Assembly: GCF_006738645.1 (NCBI RefSeq)
Contig: NZ_AP019700.1
Span: 1,624,001 to 1,688,000, forward strand
Origin: Stella humosa
GTDB lineage: Bacteria > Pseudomonadota > Alphaproteobacteria > ATCC43930 > Allostellaceae
Length of the DNA: 64,000 bases
Direction: 5' to 3'
Shown: positions 56,899 to 64,000 of the stretch, piece after piece
Layout: every line of letters begins with the position of its first letter
How positions within the stretch are numbered: position 1 is the first letter of the stretch
Program-made: the position numbers and the translations under genes
The notes under the pieces: model-generated
What the model saw: the letters and a program-made list of their open reading frames with translations, nothing else
Databases searched by the model: none
What the model was told of the DNA's origin: nothing

Positions 56899-57558
56899 AT
56901 GCGATACCTGCTTGCCGTGATGCTCCTGGTGCTGGGCGCCTGTGCCGAGCGCCCCGTAGCGGTCGCGCCCACCGCCGCCGTGCGGTCGCCGACCGATGGC
57001 CAGACGGCCGCCCTGACCGCCGGTGGCTTTGCCGATCCGGCGCGCGTCGTGCGCTACGACGTGGCGACGCCGCCGCCATTGCCGCGCTTTCGCCGGGCCA
57101 GCCTGACGCCGCCCGATGCCGCACCGCCACCGCTGCTGGCCGACCGCATCGTCGTCCACAAGATGGACCGGCGCATGGAACTGGTGCGCGACGGACAGCC
57201 GATCCGGACTTATCGCATCGATCTTGGCTGGCAGACGCTGGGCCACAAGCAGCATGAGGGCGACGGCCGCACGCCAGAGGGCATCTATCGCATCGAGACG
57301 CGCAACGAGCGCAGCGGCTTCCACCGCGCGCTCAAGATCTCCTACCCCAACGACCAGGACCGGGCGCGGGCGCGTTCCCAGGGCATGTCGCCGGGCGGCC
57401 TGATCATGATCCACGGCCAGCCGAACAACGCCCAGTCCTATGCCCGCGCCCAGAAGAAACGGGACTGGACCGAGGGCTGCATCGCCGTCACCAACGACGA
57501 GGTCGAGGAGATCTGGACGCTGGTGGCGGACGGCACGGAGATCGACATCCGTCCGTGA
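56899..57558 (+). CDS. YkuD-domain lipoprotein (ErfK/YafK-like)
   Basis: 219 residues. The lipoprotein signal MRYLLAVMLLVLGAC gives a lipid-modified Cys at residue 15. A Pro/Ala-rich spacer leads to the YkuD domain: VVHKMDRRMELVRDG, GDGRTPEGIYRIETRN, IMIHGQPN and DWTEGCIAVTNDE with the catalytic Cys and His. The layout is close to YafK/DpaA-type enzymes that act on Lpp-peptidoglycan links, or to short L,D-transpeptidases. A 14-bp tandem repeat lies just upstream. Confidence 0.88.
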   Translation: MRYLLAVMLLVLGACAERPVAVAPTAAVRSPTDGQTAALTAGGFADPARVVRYDVATPPPLPRFRRASLTPPDAAPPPLLADRIVVHKMDRRMELVRDGQPIRTYRIDLGWQTLGHKQHEGDGRTPEGIYRIETRNERSGFHRALKISYPNDQDRARARSQGMSPGGLIMIHGQPNNAQSYARAQKKRDWTEGCIAVTNDEVEEIWTLVADGTEIDIRP

Positions 57559-57573
57559 CCGGACGGCCCGCCC

Positions 57574-58614
57574 CTACAGGGCGAAGTTGAGGGTCACGCG
57601 GGTGCCGGCATGGCGCTCGTCGAAGCGTACCGCCGATTTCAGGTCAGCCGCCATCGCCTTGACGATGCGCGAGCCCAGGCCCGTGCCGCGCGGCTTGCCG
57701 ATGCCGGCCCAACCGATGCCATCATCCTCCACCACCAGCGACACGTCGCGCTCGCCGACATGGCTGATCTGCACGCGGACGTCGCCATGGGTCCCGGCGG
57801 GGTAGGCGTATTTGTAGGCGTTGGTAACCAGCTCCGTGACGATGACGCCGACCGAGACCGCCTTGTCGGTCGGAATGCGGATCGGATCGGCGTTCAGCCG
57901 GATCGTATGGTCGCGGCCAGTCGCCTTCATCGCCGACTGCAACTCCTCGATCAGGCTGTGCAGGTAGGCGTCGATCTCCACGAAGCGGACATCGTCGGAG
58001 GTGTAGAGGCGGCGATGGATGCCGGCGATGGCGGTGATGCGGGCCTGCATCTCTTCCAGGGCCGCCCGCGCGGTCGGGTCGGTCATGGAGTGGGCCTGCA
58101 TGTAGGCCAGGCCCGCCACCAGGGCCAGGCTGTTGGCGACGCGGTGGTTCACCTCGCGCAGCAGCATCTCGGCCCGGTCGCGGGCGGCGCGGGTCTCTTC
58201 CTCGGCCCGCTCCTTGGCGCGGCGCAGCCGATGGGTCTCGATCGCCTGCTGCACGGCCTCGGCCAGCAGCTCGCGGAACGAGCCGTCGACGTTCTTCCAG
58301 ACATAGTCGACCGCGCCTGCCTTCAGCGCCGCCACGGCGACCCGGCTGTCCTCCGACCCGGTGACGTAGACGACCGGCGGGGCATCGGCCAGGGCCAGGA
58401 TCTGCGGCAGCAGGTCGAGCCCGGTCTCGCCCGGCATGTAGTGGTCCAGCGCGACGACGTCGATGCCGCCCTTCAGGATGCGGGCGATGCCGGCCGCGCC
58501 ATTGTCTGCATGCTCGAAGGCGAACCCGCGCGGCTCCAGCGTGCGCTGCACGAGGCGCGCGAGGCCCGGGTCGTCGTCGATGTAGAGCAGGCGTGGTCGG
58601 TCGGGCACGGTCAA
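57574..58614 (-). CDS. REC-HWE/HisKA_2 hybrid histidine kinase
   Basis: 346 residues from TTG 58614 (GTG 58608 is the alternative). A receiver domain comes first ([20 protein letters not shown]; phospho-Asp in [13 protein letters not shown]). A coiled coil leads to a HisKA_2 phosphoacceptor ([19 protein letters not shown]) and ATPase domain ([29 protein letters not shown]). No membrane helix. The start overlaps the stop of the response regulator gene upstream, so the three genes are coupled. Confidence 0.9.
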   Translation of the reverse strand: MTVPDRPRLLYIDDDPGLARLVQRTLEPRGFAFEHADNGAAGIARILKGGIDVVALDHYMPGETGLDLLPQILALADAPPVVYVTGSEDSRVAVAALKAGAVDYVWKNVDGSFRELLAEAVQQAIETHRLRRAKERAEEETRAARDRAEMLLREVNHRVANSLALVAGLAYMQAHSMTDPTARAALEEMQARITAIAGIHRRLYTSDDVRFVEIDAYLHSLIEELQSAMKATGRDHTIRLNADPIRIPTDKAVSVGVIVTELVTNAYKYAYPAGTHGDVRVQISHVGERDVSLVVEDDGIGWAGIGKPRGTGLGSRIVKAMAADLKSAVRFDERHAGTRVTLNFAL

Positions 58615-59057
58615 TCGATCTCCGGAACCTGCATTACCGCAAAGAACAGGCCGAGTTGCCGGATTGCGTTGGCGAACGCCTCATAATTCACCGGCTTGGT
58701 GATGTAGACGTTGGCGCCCAGGTCGTAGCAGCGCTGGATCTCGCGCTGGTCGTCGGTCGTCGTCAACACGACCACGGGCGACCGCTTGGTGTGCGGGTTG
58801 GCCTTCACCTTGGCCAGGATGTCGACGCCGGTCATGTCGGGCAGGTTGAGGTCGAGCAGGATCAGCAGGCCGCGGCCGGCGCTCACCTGGCCCGAGCCGT
58901 CCTTGCCGAAGAGGTATTCCAGCGCGCTGGTCCCGTCGGTGAAGGGGACGATCTCGTTGTGGACGCCGGCGCGCCGGATGTTCTTCTCGATCAGGCGCGC
59001 GTGCCCCTCGTCGTCCTCGACCATGATGATGGTCACCGCCTGTGCGGCTGTGTTCAT
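58611..59057 (-). CDS. Single-domain response regulator (Rcp1-like)
   Basis: 148 residues, a lone receiver domain: [20 protein letters not shown], phospho-Asp in [18 protein letters not shown], the TTTDD switch region and [12 protein letters not shown] with the Lys. No output domain, so it probably passes phosphate between the kinases on either side. Its start overlaps the upstream kinase stop by 4 bp and its stop overlaps the downstream kinase start. Confidence 0.93.
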   Translation of the reverse strand: MNTAAQAVTIIMVEDDEGHARLIEKNIRRAGVHNEIVPFTDGTSALEYLFGKDGSGQVSAGRGLLILLDLNLPDMTGVDILAKVKANPHTKRSPVVVLTTTDDQREIQRCYDLGANVYITKPVNYEAFANAIRQLGLFFAVMQVPEID

Positions 59058-60568
59058 GACGTCTTCCTCTCGACTGCGATGCCGGGTGCTGCGGCGAAGC
59101 CATCGGCACGGCGGGGCAGGATTACCCGGAAAACCGTGCCGCGACCAAGCGCGGAATCCACCGTGACGTCGCCGCCCAGGCGGCGCGCCAGGGTGCGGAC
59201 GTGGGCCAGGCCGATTCCCTCGCCGGGCTGGTCCTGCACGCCAGAGCGCCGGAACAGCTCGAATATCCGCTCATGGTCCTGCGGGGCGATGCCGCGGCCA
59301 TTGTCTTCGATCTCGTAGGCGAGTTGCCCGCCCTGCTCGCGCCCGCGCACGACGATCCGGCCCGGGCGGGCCGGATCGAGGTACTTTACGGCATTGTCCA
59401 CCAAGTTGCCGAAAATCTGCTCCACCGCCAGGCGATCGGACAGGATGTTCGGCACGGGCTTCTCGACGATGATCGAGCCGTCGTTCGACTGGAGCTGGTG
59501 CTGCACGCTGGCGGCCGCCGTTTCCAGCATGGTCCCCATGTCGATCCGCTCGGCGGTCAGTGTGCGCCGGCCCTCGCGCGACAGCTTCAGGATGGCGTTG
59601 ATCAGCCGGTCCATGCGCGTGGTCGACGAGCGGATGAAGCGCAGCGCCTCGGGCAGGTCCTCGAAGGCGGCCTGGCGCGCCTCGATTGCCTGGCCGGGCT
59701 CCACCAGCTTCTCGGTTTCGGCCACATGGCGCTGAAGCACGTCGAGCGACACTTCCAGCTCGCTGGTGAAGCCCATGACGTTGACCAGCGGCGCCCGCAG
59801 GTCATGGCTGACGATATAGGCGAACCGCTGGATCTCGTCGTTCGCGCGGGCCAGATCGGACGTCCGCTCGGCGACCCGCTCCTCCAGGCTGAAGTTCAGC
59901 TCCTGCACCTCCTGGCGGGCCGCGACCAGGTCCTGGGTGTAGCGGACCGACATCCAGACCGAGCCGCCGGCCAGCAAGGCGATCACCAGCGCGCCGGCGA
60001 TGACGGCCCAGCTCAACGCATCGGCGCTGTTCCGGGTGTTGCCGGCGGCCGTCTGGATGCTGCGGTCGATCTGGCCGATCAGCTCCCGCAGATGGTCGCG
60101 CAGATTGTCCATCACCACTTTGCCGCGATCGGTCCGCACCAGTTCCACGGCGTCGGCGACACGCCCCGTGCGCACCAGTTCCACGGACTGGGTCAACTCG
60201 CCCATCTTCTCGTCGGCCAGGCCGGCGATCCGCTCGATCTGCGCCAGCCGGGTGGCGTCGCCCGCGAACAAGGCGCGCAGGCGCTGCAACTGCTCGGGGA
60301 TGCGCGTGCGGCCCAGCTCGTAGGGCTCCAGATAGGCGGTATCGGCGGTGATGACGTAGCCGCGCTGGCCGGTCTCGGCATATTGCAGCAGGGTCAGCAG
60401 GCCGCTGGAGGCCGAGCGGGTCTGCTGGGCGTGGAGCACCTGCTCGGTGTATTCCCCCGTGCGGTCGACCAGCCAGAGAGAGGCGGCGACGATCGCGAGC
60501 AGCGCCAGCGCGCCCGCGGCCAGGAGCAGGATGGTGGTCCGGGCGAAGAAGGTGCTGGTAATGGGCAT
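59054..60568 (-). CDS. CHASE3-domain sensor histidine kinase
   Basis: 504 residues. One membrane helix at the N-terminus, a CHASE3 periplasmic sensor (EYTEQVLHAQQTRSASSGLL, LQYAETGQRGYVITADTAYL) to about residue 180, a second helix, a coiled coil (VQELNFSLEERVAERT), then HisKA with YIVSHDLRAPLVNVMGF and an ATPase domain with FGNLVDNAVKYLDP. It is the first gene of the coupled three-gene signalling module. The ligand of CHASE3 is unknown. Confidence 0.93.
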   Translation of the reverse strand: MPITSTFFARTTILLLAAGALALLAIVAASLWLVDRTGEYTEQVLHAQQTRSASSGLLTLLQYAETGQRGYVITADTAYLEPYELGRTRIPEQLQRLRALFAGDATRLAQIERIAGLADEKMGELTQSVELVRTGRVADAVELVRTDRGKVVMDNLRDHLRELIGQIDRSIQTAAGNTRNSADALSWAVIAGALVIALLAGGSVWMSVRYTQDLVAARQEVQELNFSLEERVAERTSDLARANDEIQRFAYIVSHDLRAPLVNVMGFTSELEVSLDVLQRHVAETEKLVEPGQAIEARQAAFEDLPEALRFIRSSTTRMDRLINAILKLSREGRRTLTAERIDMGTMLETAAASVQHQLQSNDGSIIVEKPVPNILSDRLAVEQIFGNLVDNAVKYLDPARPGRIVVRGREQGGQLAYEIEDNGRGIAPQDHERIFELFRRSGVQDQPGEGIGLAHVRTLARRLGGDVTVDSALGRGTVFRVILPRRADGFAAAPGIAVERKTS

Positions 60569-60621
60569 CGGCTACCTGGGCGGCACGGGGGCGATGAAGC
60601 GGGCAAACCGCGGTTGGAGCG

Positions 60622-61458
60622 TCAGGCGAGTTCCAGCAGCACCGGCTGGTGGTCGGACACCTGCGTCTCAACGTCGTAATGCACGTTGCGGACGCGGGGC
60701 GCCAGATCCTCGGTCAGCAGGATGTAGTCGCTGGTGTGCGGCGGCTTGTGCACCTGCTCGAAGATGCAGAAGGAATGCGGGTGCGGGGCAGCGCCATGGG
60801 CAACCGTCCAGGCATCCCGGAAGGCGGGGACACCGCCGTCGAACGGCTCCAGCAGCGATCGCAGGATCGGCTCCTCGGGGGTCATGTTGAAGTCGCCCGT
60901 CAGGACAGCCGAGGCGGTCTGCACGTCGGTGGCGAACGTGCCGTTGCCCTCCCTGGGCGGCAGGGCGAAGCGGGCGGCGGCGGCCTCGTGCGCCTGGCGG
61001 ATCGTCGCCACCTGGGCCATCCGCTGCTCGGGCGAATAGAACTCCATGTGCGTCGTCATCACCCGGACCGGCCCGAAGCCGGCATGCACGACCGCGTCCA
61101 GCACCAGGCGCGGCATCGACCGGCCGCCGTCGGCGACCCAGGGGGCGGCATGGCGCAGCACGCGGCCGACCGGCAGCCGCGACAGGATCATGTTGCCGAA
61201 GCGCTTGCGCCGGCCCTTGCCGTCGGGCAGGTCCACCGCCACGCCTTCGATCGCCTCGTAACCCGGCAGCAGGGCCGCCAGCTCGGCGAACTGGTTCTCG
61301 CCCCGGCTCTGCTTCAGTTCGGGGAAGTTGTCGGCCACCTCCTGGAGGCACAGCACGTCGAAATCGGCGATGCGCCGCGCGTCGGCGACGATGCGCGCCA
61401 GGTCGAGGCGGCCGTCGATGCCGAGGCCCCATTGGATGTTCCAGGTGATCAGTTTCAT
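60622..61458 (-). CDS. Endonuclease/exonuclease/phosphatase-fold protein
   Basis: 278 residues of the EEP superfamily. KLITWNIQWGLGIDGR, DVLCLQEVADN, VMTTHMEFYSPEQR, LTGDFNMTPEE and VSDHQPVLLEL hold the metal and catalytic Asn, Glu, His and Asp residues in order. No signal peptide, so cytoplasmic. Members act on phosphodiester or phosphomonoester bonds; the substrate is unclear. ATG 61458 matches the conserved start of the fold. Confidence 0.88.
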   Translation of the reverse strand: MKLITWNIQWGLGIDGRLDLARIVADARRIADFDVLCLQEVADNFPELKQSRGENQFAELAALLPGYEAIEGVAVDLPDGKGRRKRFGNMILSRLPVGRVLRHAAPWVADGGRSMPRLVLDAVVHAGFGPVRVMTTHMEFYSPEQRMAQVATIRQAHEAAAARFALPPREGNGTFATDVQTASAVLTGDFNMTPEEPILRSLLEPFDGGVPAFRDAWTVAHGAAPHPHSFCIFEQVHKPPHTSDYILLTEDLAPRVRNVHYDVETQVSDHQPVLLELA

Positions 61459-61592
61459 GGCGCTTCCCGTTTCGTCGCGGGCGCAGTATCTGCGGCCAGG
61501 CATGCCGGGTTCAAGGACGGCGGTTGAATGGTCGCGCCGGCGGCCCCATAGTCCCGCCCTCGCTCATCGGACGCGCAGCCGGGATCATTCGC

Positions 61593-61946
61593 ATGCACCT
61601 CGTCGCCCGACATTGCCTTGCGGCCGCGGCCCTGCTTGCGCTGGGCGGCCCGGTCGCCGCCGAATCGAGCTCGGTGGTCGCGCTTGGGCTGGAACTGGCC
61701 GCGAAGGTGTGCGGCCCGAACGGCTTCCACGCGCTGGTGGGCGGGGAAGTGGCGCTGTACGAGGGGGGCGAGTTCACGGGGCAGGTCAGCGGCAGCGACG
61801 GCCATGTCTACACGTTCCACAAGACCGCCAGCGGCGCCTCCTGCATCGACGAAGCCAGCAGCGGCGCCAAGACCAAGACCTTCACCGCGACGGTCAGCTA
61901 CAACAAGCCGTATGTTCAGCGCGGGAGCTGGCAGGGCGGCATGTAG
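61593..61946 (+). CDS. Small secreted protein of unknown function
   Basis: 117 residues. A signal peptide (LAAAALLALGGPVAAES) is followed by about 95 residues with two cysteines (KVCGPNGF, SGASCIDEA), which could form one disulphide, and a beta-rich Gly/Thr/Ser middle. I recognise no family. It converges on another small secreted protein. Confidence 0.6.
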   Translation: MHLVARHCLAAAALLALGGPVAAESSSVVALGLELAAKVCGPNGFHALVGGEVALYEGGEFTGQVSGSDGHVYTFHKTASGASCIDEASSGAKTKTFTATVSYNKPYVQRGSWQGGM

Positions 61947-61984
61947 CGTCGGCTGCGGTCGAATTCGGTTCAGTCGATATCGGT

Positions 61985-62440
61985 TCAGTCGATCTCGAAC
62001 GTGAAGCGGCAGCCCACGCCCTGCACCTGGGCCTTGCCATCGCAGCCGATGCCCGCCTGCTCGGCCCGCTGCGAGACGATGGCGCAGCTCCAGTATTGCG
62101 AGCAGGTGACCACGCCGTCGCAGCGCAGGTTCACCGTGATCGAGACGCGCCAGCTGCAATAGACGGGCGACAGGGCGGTGCGATGCTGGAAATGCACGTC
62201 CCGGGTCTTGATGATGTGGCCGCCGCTGCCTTCGGTGGGGAAGGGGCCGTACAGGTCGCCGGATTGCCCCGATGCGACGACGGCTGAGCCGGCGATCTCG
62301 TCGACGACGCCCTTGCCCGCCAGCGATGCCGGCATCCGGTTGGTGAAGGTGAACTGCAGGCGATCCTCGGCCAGCGCCGGGGTGGCCGGCATGATCGTCA
62401 GAACCAGGGCGGCGGCGGTCCATCGCGAATGGCTTCTCAC
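61985..62440 (-). CDS. Small Cys-rich secreted protein of unknown function
   Basis: 151 residues. A signal peptide ends in MPATPALAED. The mature part begins RLQFTFTNRMP and carries six cysteines (YCSW, LRCDG, TCSQYWSCA, GIGCDG, VGCRFTF), enough for three disulphides, and ends in a beta strand FTFEID. No family recognised. It starts 26 bp after the membrane-fusion protein on the same strand and is probably in its operon. Confidence 0.65.
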   Translation of the reverse strand: MRSHSRWTAAALVLTIMPATPALAEDRLQFTFTNRMPASLAGKGVVDEIAGSAVVASGQSGDLYGPFPTEGSGGHIIKTRDVHFQHRTALSPVYCSWRVSITVNLRCDGVVTCSQYWSCAIVSQRAEQAGIGCDGKAQVQGVGCRFTFEID

Positions 62441-62466
62441 CCCTGTCCTCCTTCGGGCCCGACCGG

Positions 62467-64000
62467 CTAGGGCCGCACGATCTCGTCACCGGGGTTGAGG
62501 CCGGCGGTCACCTCGATCCCCTGGGGCAGGCTGACGCCCAGCGTCGGCTTCACCTCCTGCGGCTCGCCCTGGGCGCCGCGGCGCACCATCAGGCGTGGCC
62601 CGTCGGCGGTGCGGCGCAGCAGGTCCGGCGGCACGATGAGTGCTGCGCGGTTCTCGTAAAGAACGATCTCCAGCGTCGCCGACATGCCGATGCGCAGCGC
62701 CTGGCGCGCGCTTTCCGGCAGGTTGCGGATGGCGACCAGGACATCGAAACGCGCCCGGGCGGAACGCCCGCCGGCGGCGGCGTTGGCCTGCGAGGACACG
62801 GCCGCGACCTCGCCCGCCAGCGGCTGGCCGCCGAAGCCGACCCCTTGCACCACCACCGGCAGGCCGGGGCGGACCCGGCCGACGTCGATCTCGTCGACCT
62901 GGCCGCGCACCGATAGCGATGTCAGGTCGCCGATCTCCAGCAGCGTGCGGCCCTGTTCCACGCGGCTGCCGACGACGATGTCGCGGCTGGCGGACCCGCC
63001 GCCTTCGCCGCCGCTGCTGGCGGCTGCCGCCCGCGGCCGCAGCGCCACGCCCGACACCGGGGCGATGATGCGCGCACCCGCTAGCTGGCGCACCTGGTCG
63101 GCCAGTTTCTCCTCGACGCTGGCGAGGTCCAGCCGGGCGATCGTGACCTGCTCGGACGACCCCTTGCGCAGGGTGGCGGCCAGGTCCTGCTCGGACGAGA
63201 AGACCTGGAGCTCGCTCTGGCTCAGTTGCTGCTGCAGGCTGTCATGCTCCTGCTTGGCGATGATGCCGCGCCGCAGCAGGTCGGCCGCGGTCTGCAACTG
63301 CTGCTGCGCGCGCTCCAGCCCCTGGCGGTTCTGGGCAAGCTGCCGGCGCGCGCGCTGCACCTCGTTGCCGCGCTCCCAGCCCAGCAGTTCGTCGACCTTG
63401 GCACGCGCGTTCATCGTGGCCACCACCGACTTGCGCCGTTCGCGCTCGATCTCGGCCCCCTCCAGGCGGACCAGTTCCTGGCCCTGCTCGACGCGCGAGC
63501 CATAGACGAAGTCGCGGGCCAGGATCTCCCCGGCGAAGGGGGCGGTGACCTCGACCACCTTGCCGGGCTCGATCGTGCCGGTAACGCTGGTCGTCTGGCG
63601 CAGCGGGCGCGGCTGGACGACGAAGCCCGAGGGTGCGGTGCCGGCGGCGGCCGTGGGCCGGCGGATATCGGGCGGCTGAGCGGCGGTCCAGGCATAGAAG
63701 GCGGCACCGCCGACGACGAACACCGCCATGCCGAGCGCGATCAGGCCCAGGCTGCGCACCCGGCGCTTGGCCTGGTCGAGCGAGCGGGTCTTTTCCTCCA
63801 GCCCGCGATAGGCCTCGGTCAGGTTGTCGTTGCGCGCGCGCAACTCCTCGGCCAGGCGCTGCTCGGAGGCGCGCAGGATGGCGGTCTCGGTGATGTCGTC
63901 GATGACCAGGACGACCCCTTCGGTCGTGCCGCCGTCGCCGCGCAGCAGGTTGGCGCGCAGGTCGAGGACGCGCCGCCGCCCGTTCGAATGGTACTCGACC
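62467..64000 (-). CDS. PAS-domain fused to an HlyD/RND-type membrane fusion protein (5' end outside window)
   Basis: The frame stays open to the window edge, so the N-terminus is missing. Reading from 63999, VEYHSNGRRRVLDLRANLL and GVVLVIDDITETAILRA form the C-terminal strands of a PAS/PAC domain. A coiled coil (ASEQRLAEELRARNDNLTEA) leads to one membrane helix (SLGLIALGMAVFVVGGAAFYAW). The periplasmic part is an adaptor: ETTSVTGTIEPGKVVEVTAP-like lipoyl strand, a long alpha-hairpin (AQNRQGLERAQQQLQTAADL), AGARIIAPVSGVALRPRA, and a beta-barrel. A sensory PAS on an efflux or secretion adaptor is unusual. A start within the window (TTG 63843) is unlikely because homology runs through it. Confidence 0.8.
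   Translation of the reverse strand, partial: VEYHSNGRRRVLDLRANLLRGDGGTTEGVVLVIDDITETAILRASEQRLAEELRARNDNLTEAYRGLEEKTRSLDQAKRRVRSLGLIALGMAVFVVGGAAFYAWTAAQPPDIRRPTAAAGTAPSGFVVQPRPLRQTTSVTGTIEPGKVVEVTAPFAGEILARDFVYGSRVEQGQELVRLEGAEIERERRKSVVATMNARAKVDELLGWERGNEVQRARRQLAQNRQGLERAQQQLQTAADLLRRGIIAKQEHDSLQQQLSQSELQVFSSEQDLAATLRKGSSEQVTIARLDLASVEEKLADQVRQLAGARIIAPVSGVALRPRAAAASSGGEGGGSASRDIVVGSRVEQGRTLLEIGDLTSLSVRGQVDEIDVGRVRPGLPVVVQGVGFGGQPLAGEVAAVSSQANAAAGGRSARARFDVLVAIRNLPESARQALRIGMSATLEIVLYENRAALIVPPDLLRRTADGPRLMVRRGAQGEPQEVKPTLGVSLPQGIEVTAGLNPGDEIVRP

Overview
The window is very GC-rich, densely packed bacterial chromosome with strong G/C bias at third codon positions. Several points indicate an alphaproteobacterium, most likely Rhodospirillales or a close relative: the order DUF815 ATPase - yajC - secD - secF - Mth938-like - NDUFAF6-like - trmFO; a GTTC-N7-GTTC LexA box in front of uvrA; ThyX and TrmFO folate enzymes; and CHASE3 and HWE-type histidine kinases. 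I saw no phage, insertion sequence, CRISPR array or replication origin. This placement is inferred from gene content, not from a database search.

Region by region. 1-10.2 kb: end of an M23 peptidase, a DUF815 ATPase, the YajC-SecD-SecF export module, an Fe-type superoxide dismutase with its terminator, two divergent squalene/phytoene-synthase-fold proteins, a CorC/HlyC protein and trmFO. 10.3-14.2 kb is a disturbed accessory patch: a DUF2817 peptidase, a decayed copy of a dapB start, an RTX serralysin-like protease, a DapB-family gene lacking the catalytic histidines, and an orphan Phd-type antitoxin. 14.2-18.2 kb: DUF2061 protein, uvrA and ssb sharing an SOS control region. 18.5-22.8 kb: a four-gene Csu-type chaperone-usher pilus operon. 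22.8-25.9 kb: a translationally coupled ECF sigma / anti-sigma / subtilisin operon whose protease gene carries two apparent frameshifts. 26-31.3 kb: a TPR-barrel outer-membrane protein, gyrA, coaD and tRNA-Lys. 31.3-32.4 kb: a small AT-richer patch with a GNAT gene and an odd tRNA-Phe-like gene.

32.5-41.8 kb: ilvE, then the potassium uptake locus, kdpFABC on the minus strand diverging from kdpDE on the plus strand, with an extra 27-residue membrane peptide and a phased repeat between them. 41.8-42.4 kb: remnant of a BrnT-like toxin with a surviving HTH antitoxin. 42.5-50.4 kb: a ketopantoate-reductase family enzyme, the glucan genes opgG/D and opgH, an oxaloacetate-decarboxylase family protein, a GST and an M17 aminopeptidase. 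50.4-57.6 kb is rich in cell-wall enzymes (LdtD/YcbB-like, MepK/YcbK-like, MltA, a second YkuD protein), with an ABC exporter and thyX between them. 57.6-60.6 kb: a coupled three-gene two-component module. The window ends with an exonuclease/phosphatase-fold protein, two small secreted proteins, and a membrane-fusion protein whose N-terminus, running off the window, is a PAS domain. That fusion is the most unusual thing I found.
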